Assembly (NCBI GenBank): GCA_013398015.1
Contig: VZRR01012752.1
Location: 558,001 to 622,000 of the forward strand
Reading direction: 5' to 3'
Source: Oreocharis arfaki
Taxonomy: Eukaryota > Chordata > Aves > Passeriformes > Paramythiidae
DNA: 64,000 nt
Shown: piece after piece, positions 12,411 through 22,081 of the stretch
Layout: each line of letters starts with the position of its first letter
How positions within the stretch are numbered: position 1 is the first letter of the stretch
Program-made: the position numbers and the translations under genes
The notes under the pieces: model-generated
Databases searched by the model: none
What the model was told of the DNA's origin: nothing
Seen by the model: the letters and a program-made list of their open reading frames with translations, nothing else

Positions 12411-15400
12411 CAGGGGAATATAATGACATCTATTTATTTTAGGAAAAATAGAAGCTCGGTCTCTTGGAATTAATCATTAAGCAATGTTCTGGAAATCTAT
12501 GCAACAAATTATCTAGCATTTCTGTTACACATAATCAGACATGAAGTAAGTTTCTGTCAGAGTTTAACATCACTTGGAGAATGTAATAACAAAAATGTAG
12601 CAAAAGACTGCATTAAGCACTTTGAAATCCAGGAAGTCAATTTCATAGTGTGCTGTCACACAGACAAAAGAAAAAAAAAAACCAGAAAGCTACCAGAGCA
12701 CCCTAAAATGATAATAATAAAAAACATGAGTCAATTCTCTTTATTTTTGCCTAGCTATATAAAAACATGAAAGGTATGGCAAAAGAAAATGTTTTCAACT
12801 GTTAAAGAAAAGCAACTTCAATCTTGAAACATCCTTTGGTATCTTCTCAATACCCTTTGCCTCTCTCAATGCCATCAGTATGACCTGCCATAACAAATAT
12901 ACATAACCATTATTCCTATTAGTGAGTCTCAATATGCACATTAAGTCTTATTTCAAGAAGTCTTTTATAGAAGTAACCCACTTCAAGCACTTTACATTCA
13001 TGAAAACAATTTTAAAAATGATACTATTTTAATCCAAAATGCAGAATCAGTGCAGCATCCATTCTAAGCAAACCTCTTATGGTAACTGTTGTTCCTACTT
13101 ACAGGGTCTTTAATAGTTTTGCAGGTATTTAGGATTTCTTCCTGGGTGCTGTGCACACAGTCACAATGGAGTGATAAAGAAAGATGGTTGCCACATCATA
13201 AGGAAGAAAACTGAGTCTCAGGAACAGCACAAAAGAGGCAGGAAGAGAAGTGATGACTCAAGCCCGAATATCTGCCATCCCCTACTTCTTCTAGTGTCTG
13301 CAAAATGAGTGAATTTTATATGCTCTCAGGTTCTACACACTTTCAACACAACCCACCACCAAGCTGAACTGTTGTCATCCTGCCGTTTACTGTAAAAGCC
13401 ACACAATTTAAAAAATTTCCTCCTTTCTCAGATGTTAAAAGCATTAATGATGTATTTGTCTGGTGGAGATAGAAGAATAATTATATTTTTCTAAAAGCTT
13501 GGGTAATTAGTCTGTGATTGGAATTTAAAACAGAGTTCCAAACAGAGGTTAAGGAGAAAAAAAAAATTAGGCTTTATCCCAATGCTAGCTGAAAAAAAAT
13601 ATGGAAGCAATACAACTACCAAAAAGCACCTTCAGGACAGGAGTCAGTTGTCTGGTGCCATTTTAGGCTCTGTGGAGCTCCTGGACAGTGGAATATCCCT
13701 CCTGCTCTTTGGGTGGGTGTGGAACTGCTGTTTGTCTGGGGTTACACCTACATGGACCTTTGGGACCCTAAGGAATCTAAAAGAGTGTCTATGGTTAGGC
13801 AGTTGAATTCTCCATTTAAAGTCCATTGTTTTAAACCGCAATGGACACAAGCCAAATTCCTGCACTTGAATGCACTGGTACCCTCCTGGCTTTTATATGG
13901 CCCTGTCCAAAGGGAAGAAATCACCCTTTTCAGATATAAAGGCCAGGACAGAAACTGTATTTGTTCTCTTCAGCTACATATGGTTCCAAAGTTGAATCAC
14001 GCTGTTCAAATGGCGTCTGAGAGCGCAAACAGATTGGCTGCATGTCTTTCTTAACAGCATGAAAACTCGGTTTCCCAAAATATAATCCATAAAAAGGGGT
14101 ACACTAAGTTTTGGAGAAAAAATGCCTCATTACAGCCACTTAGAAAATCCTCAAGTAGGAAAAAACCCTACTCTTAGAAAAAGGTTCATATGCTTCAAAG
14201 ACATGGATTCCACAACTTTCTCATGTGAAATCTTCCAGTATTTAACTCTTTTTATAGTTAGGAACATCTTACTTATGTATAGTTTAGGTCTTCCTTGCTA
14301 AGATGAGAAATTGATTACTACTTCTACTTCTGATGATATGACATAACTTAAAGATATCTTTTCTTAGGCAGAACAAGCCCAGCTGAAATATTCCTGAAAG
14401 ATCACATTACTTCATTATGAATGATGCTGATCTCCGGGCTCCTTGCAGGGGGTTCTTTTTACACCACAGTCAAACATGAGGTTTGAAGTAGATGTAAACT
14501 TCTGCTCACCTAGAGCAAGACAACAGTTTCTCACATGTTACACTCCTGGTAATACATTCTGAATGTCTAGTAGCTTTCTTGCCAATATTTCTATTTTTTT
14601 CTTTTTTTTTTTTGGTAACAGCTTCTCATGGCTGCCTCCCTCTCTCTCTGAGCGTATGTTCCATTAAAATCTTCAGACTTTTCCTACCAGTCATCTAAGT
14701 GTGTCACCACCTTCTTTTTTTGAAGTGCTGCTCTCTGCTGTTCTCAATCCTATTATTTCAAATCTACTTTTACCAGATCTTAGAGGCCTCCATCTTTACA
14801 TTTCTCAGCTGTTTCACACCATCAAGAGAGAATGAAGTCTAGGTATACACTTTATCACTTAAGAAGTAGAACAACATCTCCACAACTCCACGAAAAATCT
14901 CATTTTTGTGTGTGTTTAAGATGTTTAATCACCTCTTCTTCCACATTGATTTGAGGTAGACCAATGTTTTGAAACCTTTTTTTTTAGCTTCCTTAGAGAC
15001 TTTTGATGTATCTGCCTTCTCTTTTAGCAAATCATAAACACATTCTTGGTAACACAATGTTGCCTTCTCCTTTTCCTAGCCTTTCTTTCCTGAACAGCCT
15101 GTACTGTTCTCTATCAACACTCCAATCCTTTGATTTATCCTACAAACTCTCTGTCTTTCTGATTAAGTTATAACTTTGTTTGTGTAGCAAGACATTTCGT
15201 TCTTTCTGTTTATTCCACATACTTTAAGATACCTAAAAAGTCTGGCTTGTTGCCCTGGAATCTTGCCTCTTGTTTTCTTTTATCTCCTGATTGAAATACG
15301 CCACTTGCTTCCAAGATTTCAGGTCCTTTACCGGGATATCACCCTTATAAACACAGGTAAAGGTTTCAGCTCTTTCACAAAAATGAGGAAGGGATCATTC

Positions 15401-17794
15401 CTTAGGTTTACTTTCTACTCTTCTTCAACAAACTTTGCTGTCTTAAGGCTTTAGCTGTGTTATGCTAAGGATGAAGATCCAAATATCTGATTCTGTGTGC
15501 CTATCATGCTGGTGTTTACACGTGAGATTTGATCTCCTATCAGAGCCAAAAGGGGCGTAGTGTGGATTCAGGTGTCTATGCATAGGTGTCCAAAGCCTAT
15601 AAAATTTCACAGAATATTTGCTCTAACATACAGAAATGTACAGGTCACCTACAAGGCAATTTCCTTGTCAAGGCAATGCAAGGCAGGTCAAAAACCATCT
15701 GTTCACCTTTTTTGCATAGTCTTAGTAACCTCAAACCACACAAGGCACTTCTGCTTTGGGGTTTGCCTCCTTCAGCAGAGTGCTTAGACAGGATGTAGCT
15801 CAACCAGAAATCAAAACGCACATTCAATGCTGAACTTTTCTCTAAGATCCCATCACTGTATTGAATAAATTTGCATTGGCTCTATGGGGAGCTTAGGACA
15901 CTTAGATGCTCAAATGTGCAGACCTAAATTTAGATGTCTCTAGTCTGGGGCCACATCCCACTCCAGCATGGGGTTGAGTCAAAATTCATTAGACCATGTC
16001 TTCCTACAACTTTTACACCGAAAGACTGTGCCAGAAAAACCTGAAAATGTAACAGCTGAGTATTCTGACTGAAAGTAGGTGCTTACTGGGAAGCACAGAC
16101 ATATGAAAATAGTAATGGAGGAAAAAAATTAAATGACTTTTAAAAACACTAATAATTTTAGTGATCTTACTCTACTATTCATTAAAAATTGCAAAAGAAA
16201 GCAGTGAACCTTACTGCACCAAGTTCCACCCTCTGATGTAAGAAAAACAAGCTTAAATCATTTTAAAACTTTGGTTAGGAGAACAAGAGAGAGAGCTTGT
16301 AGCATGTCAGTAAAAATAACAGATGTGAATGCAGTGGAACTGACAAATGTAGGCAGATAAAAGAAGATTAATTGCTTGCTGTCCACCAAAAATATGAGTT
16401 GTTGAGACTTAAGTAGTAATAAAATGGGAATCTACATAGAATTCTGCATGCTTCTAATGTAAACTGAAATAATAAAATTAAATAGCAATTTAACTGTCAA
16501 TAAAGCTAAGCAACTTTCTTCACTCTACTAAAATACAAACCCCAAATATCTCCTTACCTGAAAAACTTGGAAGTCTTCAGAAAAAGTCAGACAAGAACTT
16601 GCTTGTCATGACCCAAAATTAAGGTTAAGCAAATACCAAATATTGGTATTGTACTTTTTTTTTGTAGTAGTTCACTTGTGTTTGACCTGTCGTATTTTTT
16701 TATTTTCACCTTTTATTGAAAAAAAGCCAACAAACCAACCAAGAACAAAACCCAAAAGAAATATAGTTCAAGATTCTAGTCTGGCATAGAAAAATAATCT
16801 GAGTGAAAGAATCCTACAGCTGAGGTCAGTACTTGCTTGTTTTAAAGAAAGTGTTACTATTTATTCACATTCTTAGGTCAATATTTTCCTCTACTTCTCC
16901 TTTCCCTCACATGTCCCTGTCTCTCTTCACTCACAACCATTTTGCCCCACTAAACCTTGACAAGAGTGGTATATCTGCCAACAAATATTTCATAGAAAAT
17001 AAAAGATTTCTGCTGGGGTTCCCCACCTTCTTTCACAGAATCCACATATTTCAATCAGTCAATAAAAGGAATCTTTTTTCTCAAGTCTCAGAAACTTGAG
17101 TTTTGTCTATGTATTTAAGTACATAAATGGCAATACAATGAGTAATGTGGAAGGAAAGACTTAATATTATGGAATGTTTGGTGTGGGCTGGCAAGAACCA
17201 TTTGCTCCTTGCAGAGTTCTGTCTGGGAGAACTGCACAGTCTGTAACAATAGAATTAATGAAATTAACTTGTTACAGATTTCATGAATTAGATTGATACA
17301 GAGAAAAAAAAAATATGAGCCTTATTCTGTGTACAAGTGTCGTCTCCAAAACAAACATAGAAAAAAAATCTAAACTGCAACAAGAGATAGTATTGTACTG
17401 TGTGATTTTACATCACTGCTAATGAGCAATGGATTGATAGAAGCGTATTTAAAATTACACAAGAATAATAAGAAATCTGAGAAAATCTTCCTCCATTATC
17501 CCAAACCAATAAAAATGAATACAAATAATGTTTTAATAAATTGAATAAAATTATTTTAAATAATTAGTAGAAGTTTCTTTCTTATGCCTATAAATCTCCA
17601 TCTTAGAGAAAATTTCATAATCTCTTATACGCTCATGCGGGTAAGAAAAGCTGTCATTAACACATAAAGAAAAGGAGCCAAGACATAAAAACATTATGGC
17701 AGTTTTTACCTAGTACTGACTGAGCAAATATGGTAAAAATTTCTGCATTGCTTTTTCCTTTCTTCGTTAAAGATAATGAGACAAGCCAGCTTAC

Positions 17795-18104
17795 CTGATT
17801 TGGGTGAAGTTATACTGAATCACAGCTGCTGCAGCTGTTCTTACCTGTACCCATTAATATTAGAAGGTGAAATCAATTAGTATTTCCTAAATGCTCCAAC
17901 TCTATCTTATTTTTCAAGCTGTCTTTAATCTTGTGTTTTTCTGTTCATGAAATAAAACCAATACATATATCCTAGTGATATTTGCACAAACCGCAGAGAG
18001 AAGGGAAAATCCCAGCCTGCTCAGTTTTTTGGATATATAAGATTTGGCTGAATTGAAAATGGTCAGCACCTGGGCATGTGTCAGGAGTTGTTCTGAGGAG
18101 GAGG
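17795..18104 (-). ncRNA. Candidate non-coding exon of a leftward transcript
   Basis: On the minus strand, a long polypyrimidine tract ending CACATTACAG precedes 18,104. Downstream are two consensus donors, TACAG|GTAAGA after 17,845 and ATCAG|GTAAGC after 17,795. They would give an exon of about 260 or 310 bases, roughly 2 kb from the CpG island. All three minus-strand frames contain stops, so it would be non-coding. This rests on splice-site appearance alone. Confidence 0.18.
17822..17838. promoter_or_regulatory. Paired E-box near-palindrome
   Basis: ACAGCTGCTGCAGCTGT contains two CAGCTG E-boxes three bases apart, a layout that bHLH dimers can bind. It lies between the two alternative minus-strand donors described for the neighbouring exon candidate. 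Function is not established. Confidence 0.35.
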
Positions 18105-18956
18105 CTGTAATGTGGGAGGTAGAAATGGAGAAGGTCCTAAAGGGAACTTATTTCGGTGGGACACTATGAGCAGATTAAAGAAAGGCCCAGTCACACTGTT
18201 TATCACCCCTAAAACTTCAACATGTGGTATGGGTTTCACAGAACATTTAATTTTTCCCCTTTACTTCTCTCTCCTGGCCACAGTACTCACTGCTGAGAAA
18301 CATTTGGCAGCTCGATACATGTTAGGAATAAAACATACTAGCATACACTCAGAATGTTGCAAGGATCCCGACTGCACTGTCCTGAACCAGAGGTAAAATT
18401 CCATTTACTTAATTCTCATCTGAGTAATACCACAGAGATTTTATCTGAACGTTAGTTTAATAAGGAATTATAAGCGTTGGGAAGACCCACGGGAGACTGC
18501 TAATGGGTTATCATATGTAAAATGCCAGAAAACGTAAAACACATTGCTAGTGCCACGTTGCATTCACCCCTGCAGAGTAGAAATGTCACAATATGCATAA
18601 AAAGACATAGGAAATGCTGTTAATTATAGAGGTATTTGCTTGTGAAAAATTAAATATTACACTCAAAACAGAAGTTGGCTTCTCATGATCTAATAAGGAA
18701 ATATATGGGGGAAAAAAAGCACTCTGCTCTGGCAAGTGCCTCTGAAAGTAAGCTGTGATTACACTTCCAATCTGTAGCAACACAGAGCAATACCAGTGCT
18801 GTTGGTAGCCTGCACAAGAGGTACAAATGCTCCAATGACAGTTTGATGTGCTCACATTGCCAATTGCAATGCAATCTGACAGAGCAGCCATAGCCTTCAC
18901 TGCAGGCTCTCTTGTCCTCTAGTGTGCCTCTACTTACCCAACTTCCTCTCCTTGCC

Positions 18957-19024
18957 TTTGTGTGGCTATGTATGTGTGGGTCTATGTGTTCATACACAAA
19001 CACTTGCATACACATATGTGTGCT
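18957..19024. repeat. GT/CA-rich degenerate microsatellite
   Basis: GT-rich sequence (TATGTATGTGTGGG) is followed by CA-rich sequence (CATACACAAACAC). It is an imperfect dinucleotide tract with weak inverted symmetry and no coding content. Confidence 0.45.
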
Positions 19025-19389
19025 TACTAGATTGGCTGGCTCAGCTTTCCAAGCAGCTGCTTTTGGCATTTGATCTGTATTTGAACTGACATGAGCTGAT
19101 CTCACGTGTTCAATTGTCATCTTTTAGGAGGAAACACGCAGAGACCTGTTACAGACCGCCTGCACTGCACACTGCTCAGTGGCGTAAGGCTGCTTTTTGA
19201 GTAGGTCCCCAAAGGCAGTATGTTTCCACTGAAAACTCAGCAGTGCCTAATTTGGGGCACATCTTAAACACGTATTCCAGTGGTTCACATAGCAGTCTGA
19301 TGTAGAGACTTGATACTGCAACCGTGGAAGTCTCAGAGCAGAATCCATCTGGCATTTTCACTGCACGGCTTAATGCAGATTAATTGCAT

Positions 19390-19935
19390 CACCTCTGCTG
19401 CCCGTGGAGGTCTGGTGGTCTGGTGCCTGTTCTCAGAGTCGCCTGCGAGTGTGCTGTGGCTGGCAGTTCCTTCACATTTGCTGTAGTGACATTTTCAGGC
19501 TCGCCTGCTTTGGCAAGCGCTTCACTCCTTGGTGTGCTCCGTGGAGGCAGGTGAAACCCAGCTCGAGGGACACTCCTGCCCCGGCGGTGCAGGAAGCAAA
19601 GGGGCTGTTGGCGGGTGGGCTGCCTGTGTGGCACCGCACGCCCCGCTGAGACTCGGCCCTTCCCGGTGCTGCCCTGGGCTTATTTCATCTCCTTGTCACC
19701 CGGAGCCCCCAGGTGGAAGCTATTCACCCAAACAGACGGGCAAAGTGCGAAAGCGGTGGCATGCTGTTTGGCGGTGCCAGGCGTGTCCAGCCTCCCGATG
19801 GGGAGGAAAGGCAGGAGTGGGCCGGAGCTGAGGGATGCTCGCCCGGGCACGGCACGCTTTGCTCATGGTGTCAGGTGGCCCCCTGCCCGCATCGTGTCCA
19901 GACCCCAATGCGGGGCTGAGTCCAAACAGACCTCA
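19390..19935. promoter_or_regulatory. GC-rich shore of the CpG island
   Basis: GC content and CpG frequency rise abruptly compared with sequence to the left. Open frames exist on both strands simultaneously, as expected of GC-rich DNA with few stop codons, and none resembles a known protein. I read this as the distal part of the promoter region centred at 20.2-21.9 kb. It is separated from the main island by a trinucleotide microsatellite and an AT-richer stretch. Confidence 0.5.
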
Positions 19936-19938
19936 AAT

Positions 19939-19991
19939 ATTTATTATTATTAGTAGTAGTAGTATTAGTATTATCATCATTATTATTATTA
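19939..19991 (+). repeat. Compound trinucleotide microsatellite (ATT/AGT/ATC)
   Basis: Blocks of TTA, AGT and ATC units run for about 53 bp: several TTA repeats, then four AGT-type repeats, then mixed units, then further ATT repeats, ending in CCCCCC. Such compound arrays are usually polymorphic. It sits at the edge of the CpG-rich region. Confidence 0.9.
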
Positions 19992-20169
19992 CCCCCCAAC
20001 CAAATAAACAAAACTCAGCAAAGACCTGGATGTTCTCTTATGTGTCTCTGTCTTCACGTTGCATCTTTTTCTACCATTTCTAAGCTAGCGTATTCAAGTT
20101 CTGTCATAATTATTTTAGGGAAAGGAAAAGTAAAGCGAGGAATTGAGTGTCTAGCAACCTCATTCCCTC

Positions 20170-20945
20170 TGCTGCCCTGTTACTAATCTTGGCTGCGGCT
20201 CGGTCCCGTTAACGTCCAGGCCGGGCTGACCCAGGGGCACCGGGCGAGGCTGGGGCGGCGCAGGGGCAGGTACCACCCGCCCGGAGGCTGCGCCGAGTGG
20301 CGCACCCAGGGCAGAGCCTTTGCTGCGCCTCGGGAAGGAGCGCCGGGCGAGCTACCTGGAAAAAACCTCGGCTGCGGGCTCGAAGCGCGCTGGGCGAGGC
20401 CCCCGCGGAGGCGGACTCACAGAGCCCCACCGCGGCTGCATGGAGCGGCTTAGGGCTTTCCCAGATGCGGAGGGATGTAACAGCGAACTTTCTCCGGAGT
20501 CGAGGCTGCTCCTTGGTGCGTCTGCCTCCGAGCGGTCCCGAGCGGTGCGCGTTCTCGGCTCGCCGACGAGCCCCGCTCCGGCGCTCGGCGGGCGCCTTCT
20601 CGCTCCTCCCCGTCCCCGGGGCGGCAGGCGGTGAGCACNGCCCAGGAGAGAGCGCAGCGGTGAGGACAGAGCAGCCCGGCGTGTGCCCCTCCGCGCTCCT
20701 TCTGCCAGTATCGGGGTGTCTTTCCCCCCTCCCCGCGCCGCGCAGCCCGTGCTCCAGAGGGCACCGCCGCGTCGGGAGGAGCTGGTACTTTTTGCAGCCG
20801 GCATGAGGCTTCCCGAGGGATCAAGGAGACGCCGCACTAAGCAACCGGGGAAGAACCTGCCTATCATCTGTTGCAGCGGAGTCCGGCGACAGTCGCGGTC
20901 CCCCCGGCCGGAGGTGATGGGCACCCGCTGACTCGTGGGCATGCG
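20170..20945. promoter_or_regulatory. CpG island, left lobe (probable promoter)
   Basis: The sequence is very GC-rich with dense CpG dinucleotides, in sharp contrast to the AT-rich flanks. It has GGGGCGG Sp1-type GC boxes at 20,252-20,258 and 20,618-20,624, and no TATA box, which is typical of a vertebrate CpG-island promoter. A splice-donor match (GGCG|GTGAGC) at 20,631 could end a non-coding first exon. A 43-codon ATG frame at 20,803-20,931 carries another donor match (GAG|GTGATG) after codon 37. One ambiguous base (N) is at 20,639. Which strand is transcribed cannot be fixed from sequence alone. Confidence 0.8.
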
Positions 20946-21094
20946 TCCGAGAGTGCCTGCATGTGTGGCAAACATGGAGAAAATAAAGTAAAAAATGTGG
21001 ATAGTACCTGAGAAGGACGGCAGCTAGTGAAATAAAACAAACACATTCTAGAGGGATTTAATTTGCAAACGGGATTGAAAACGGTACAACTTCC

Positions 21095-21163
21095 ATGGGA
21101 AAATGTGACCTGTTAAAACTGCTGTCGGAAGATGCCGGCTGTCAACGCAAGCACCTAAACCAA
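21095..21163 (+). CDS. Candidate first coding exon between CpG-island lobes (unidentified)
   Basis: An ATG at 21,095 opens 23 codons, starting MGKCDLLKLLSEDAGC, and ends exactly at a consensus donor, CAA|GTAAGT, in phase 0. A splice acceptor match (TTTTTCCCTGGCAG) lies 252 bases downstream, before 21,416. The frame entered there stays open to the stop at 22,021, which would give a product of about 225 residues. The ATG has G at +4 but a weak -3 base. The downstream part is Pro/Ala/Gly-rich low-complexity sequence in CpG-island DNA, where open frames on both strands are common, so openness is weak evidence. I recognise no family. It could equally be untranslated leader. Confidence 0.25.
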
Positions 21164-21228
21164 GTAAGTTCTCATCAACTTTGATCTATTCTCTTTCTGA
21201 GCCTTTGATTGCCTTTTTGACCATATGC

Positions 21229-21244
21229 AAAAAAAAAAAAAAAA
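21229..21244 (+). repeat. A16 homopolymer followed by purine-rich tract
   Basis: Sixteen consecutive adenines lead into an A/G-only stretch reaching about 21,267. It lies inside the putative 252-bp intron between the two island lobes. Confidence 0.85.
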
Positions 21245-21409
21245 GAGAAAAAAAGACAAAAAGAAGTCCCTAGGACTGTCTAAGGTAACTTTTTGCGCCG
21301 ACGCAAACAACATAAAGCGACATCGTGCACGCGTTTGGCCCTTGGTGATAGTCCAGAGGAGTATTAGAATCTCTTCCTTCCTCTTGTATGTAATAAACGT
21401 ATTTTTCCC

Positions 21410-21950
21410 TGGCAGCCGCTGCCGTGGGAAGCGGCATCCTTCGGTCGCTTGGTGACACCTGCAGCCCAGCGGAGCGCCCAGGGGGCCGGAGGGAGCGGGC
21501 GGGGGCCGCTGCGCGGGGCAGGAGGAGGCTCTGCATCTGCCGCCCGCGCAGGTGGGGGCCCCGCCGGCCCGCCCTCGCCCCCGCGGCTGCTGCCGGCGCT
21601 GAGAGCACCGCGGCCCCCGGCAGCGCCAGAGCGGCAGTTCGCGTGTCGCGCACACGGGTGGGTGCCGGAGCCGCGCCGCGGGCCACCCCTGGTCCCCATG
21701 GTAGTGACGGCCGCAGCTGCCGTGTCCCCGCAGGCGTCTCACCCCGAGGGGACCGCGCTCCCCGCCGGCGCAGTCCGCAAGGACCTTCCAGGGAAGGCGG
21801 GCTTCCTGTCAGGAAGCCCCCAGGAGGGACCTGGAGGACGGCGAGATACAGATGGCAGGAGCAGGGTGAAGTGGGCCGTAGGACGATTCCTGGAGCATAA
21901 GAAGCGGCTGGTGGGTTCATCCCCATGTGGGGTTTACACGGGCAAGACCC
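21410..21950. promoter_or_regulatory. CpG island, right lobe
   Basis: This is a second dense CpG block with GC-rich runs such as GCGGGGGCCGCTGCGCGGGG. An AT-rich segment of roughly 470 bp separates it from the left lobe. The two lobes probably form one promoter region with alternative start sites. Sequence returns to AT-rich within about 80 bp to the right of the lobe. Confidence 0.75.
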
Positions 21951-22021
21951 TGACTCCTGAGGTGATGGGAAAGAAGCTATGGTCCTATTGGGAAGAAGCA
22001 GCTGGTGCTCTGGAGGTTTAA
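21416..22021 (+). other. Long open frame in the right CpG lobe, possible second exon
   Basis: The frame begins after an acceptor-like TTTTTCCCTGGCAG and is open for 202 codons to a TAA-type stop at the right edge of the island. Its residues are dominated by Pro, Ala, Gly, Arg and Ser in the first half and are more mixed in the last 60. An internal donor match, GCAG|GTGGGG, at 21,552 would give a 136-base exon instead. Minus-strand frames of comparable length overlap it, so the openness may simply reflect GC content. No domain is recognisable. Confidence 0.2.
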
Positions 22022-22055
22022 ACGCCGACAGAAATTCAGCACTCCACCGAGGGAC

Positions 22056-22081
22056 ACAACTGTAGTTGTGGCTACAGTTGT
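22056..22081. repeat. Perfect 10-bp stem-loop at the island edge
   Basis: ACAACTGTAG and CTACAGTTGT are exact reverse complements around the loop TTGTGG. Each arm contains a MYB-like/E-box core (CAACTG/CAGTTG). It lies just downstream of the stop of the long CpG-island frame. It could be a protein-binding palindrome or an RNA hairpin. Confidence 0.5.

Larger units (their letters stand above)
12411..19389. other. AT-rich non-coding stretch left of the CpG island
   Basis: No coding gene was recognised. T-rich stretches occur at 14.58-15.3 kb and AT-rich stretches at 17.1-17.6 kb. Good minus-strand donor look-alikes lie beside 17,845, 17,795 and 16,558. A strong minus-strand acceptor look-alike lies beside 18,104. 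GT/CA-rich sequence occurs at about 18,957-19,024. These are consistent with, but do not prove, a leftward non-coding transcript from the island at 20-22 kb. Confidence 0.5.

Noticed and set aside
20352..21926. Long minus-strand frames of 195-218 codons in the CpG island
   Set aside because: CpG-rich DNA has few stop codons on either strand. The translations are low-complexity Arg/Pro/Ala with no domain, and no splice or start context supports them.
22036..22062. REST/NRSE-like site (TTCAGCACT...GGGACA) at the CpG island edge
   Set aside because: The half-site spacing and the right half do not match the canonical or the common extended REST spacing.
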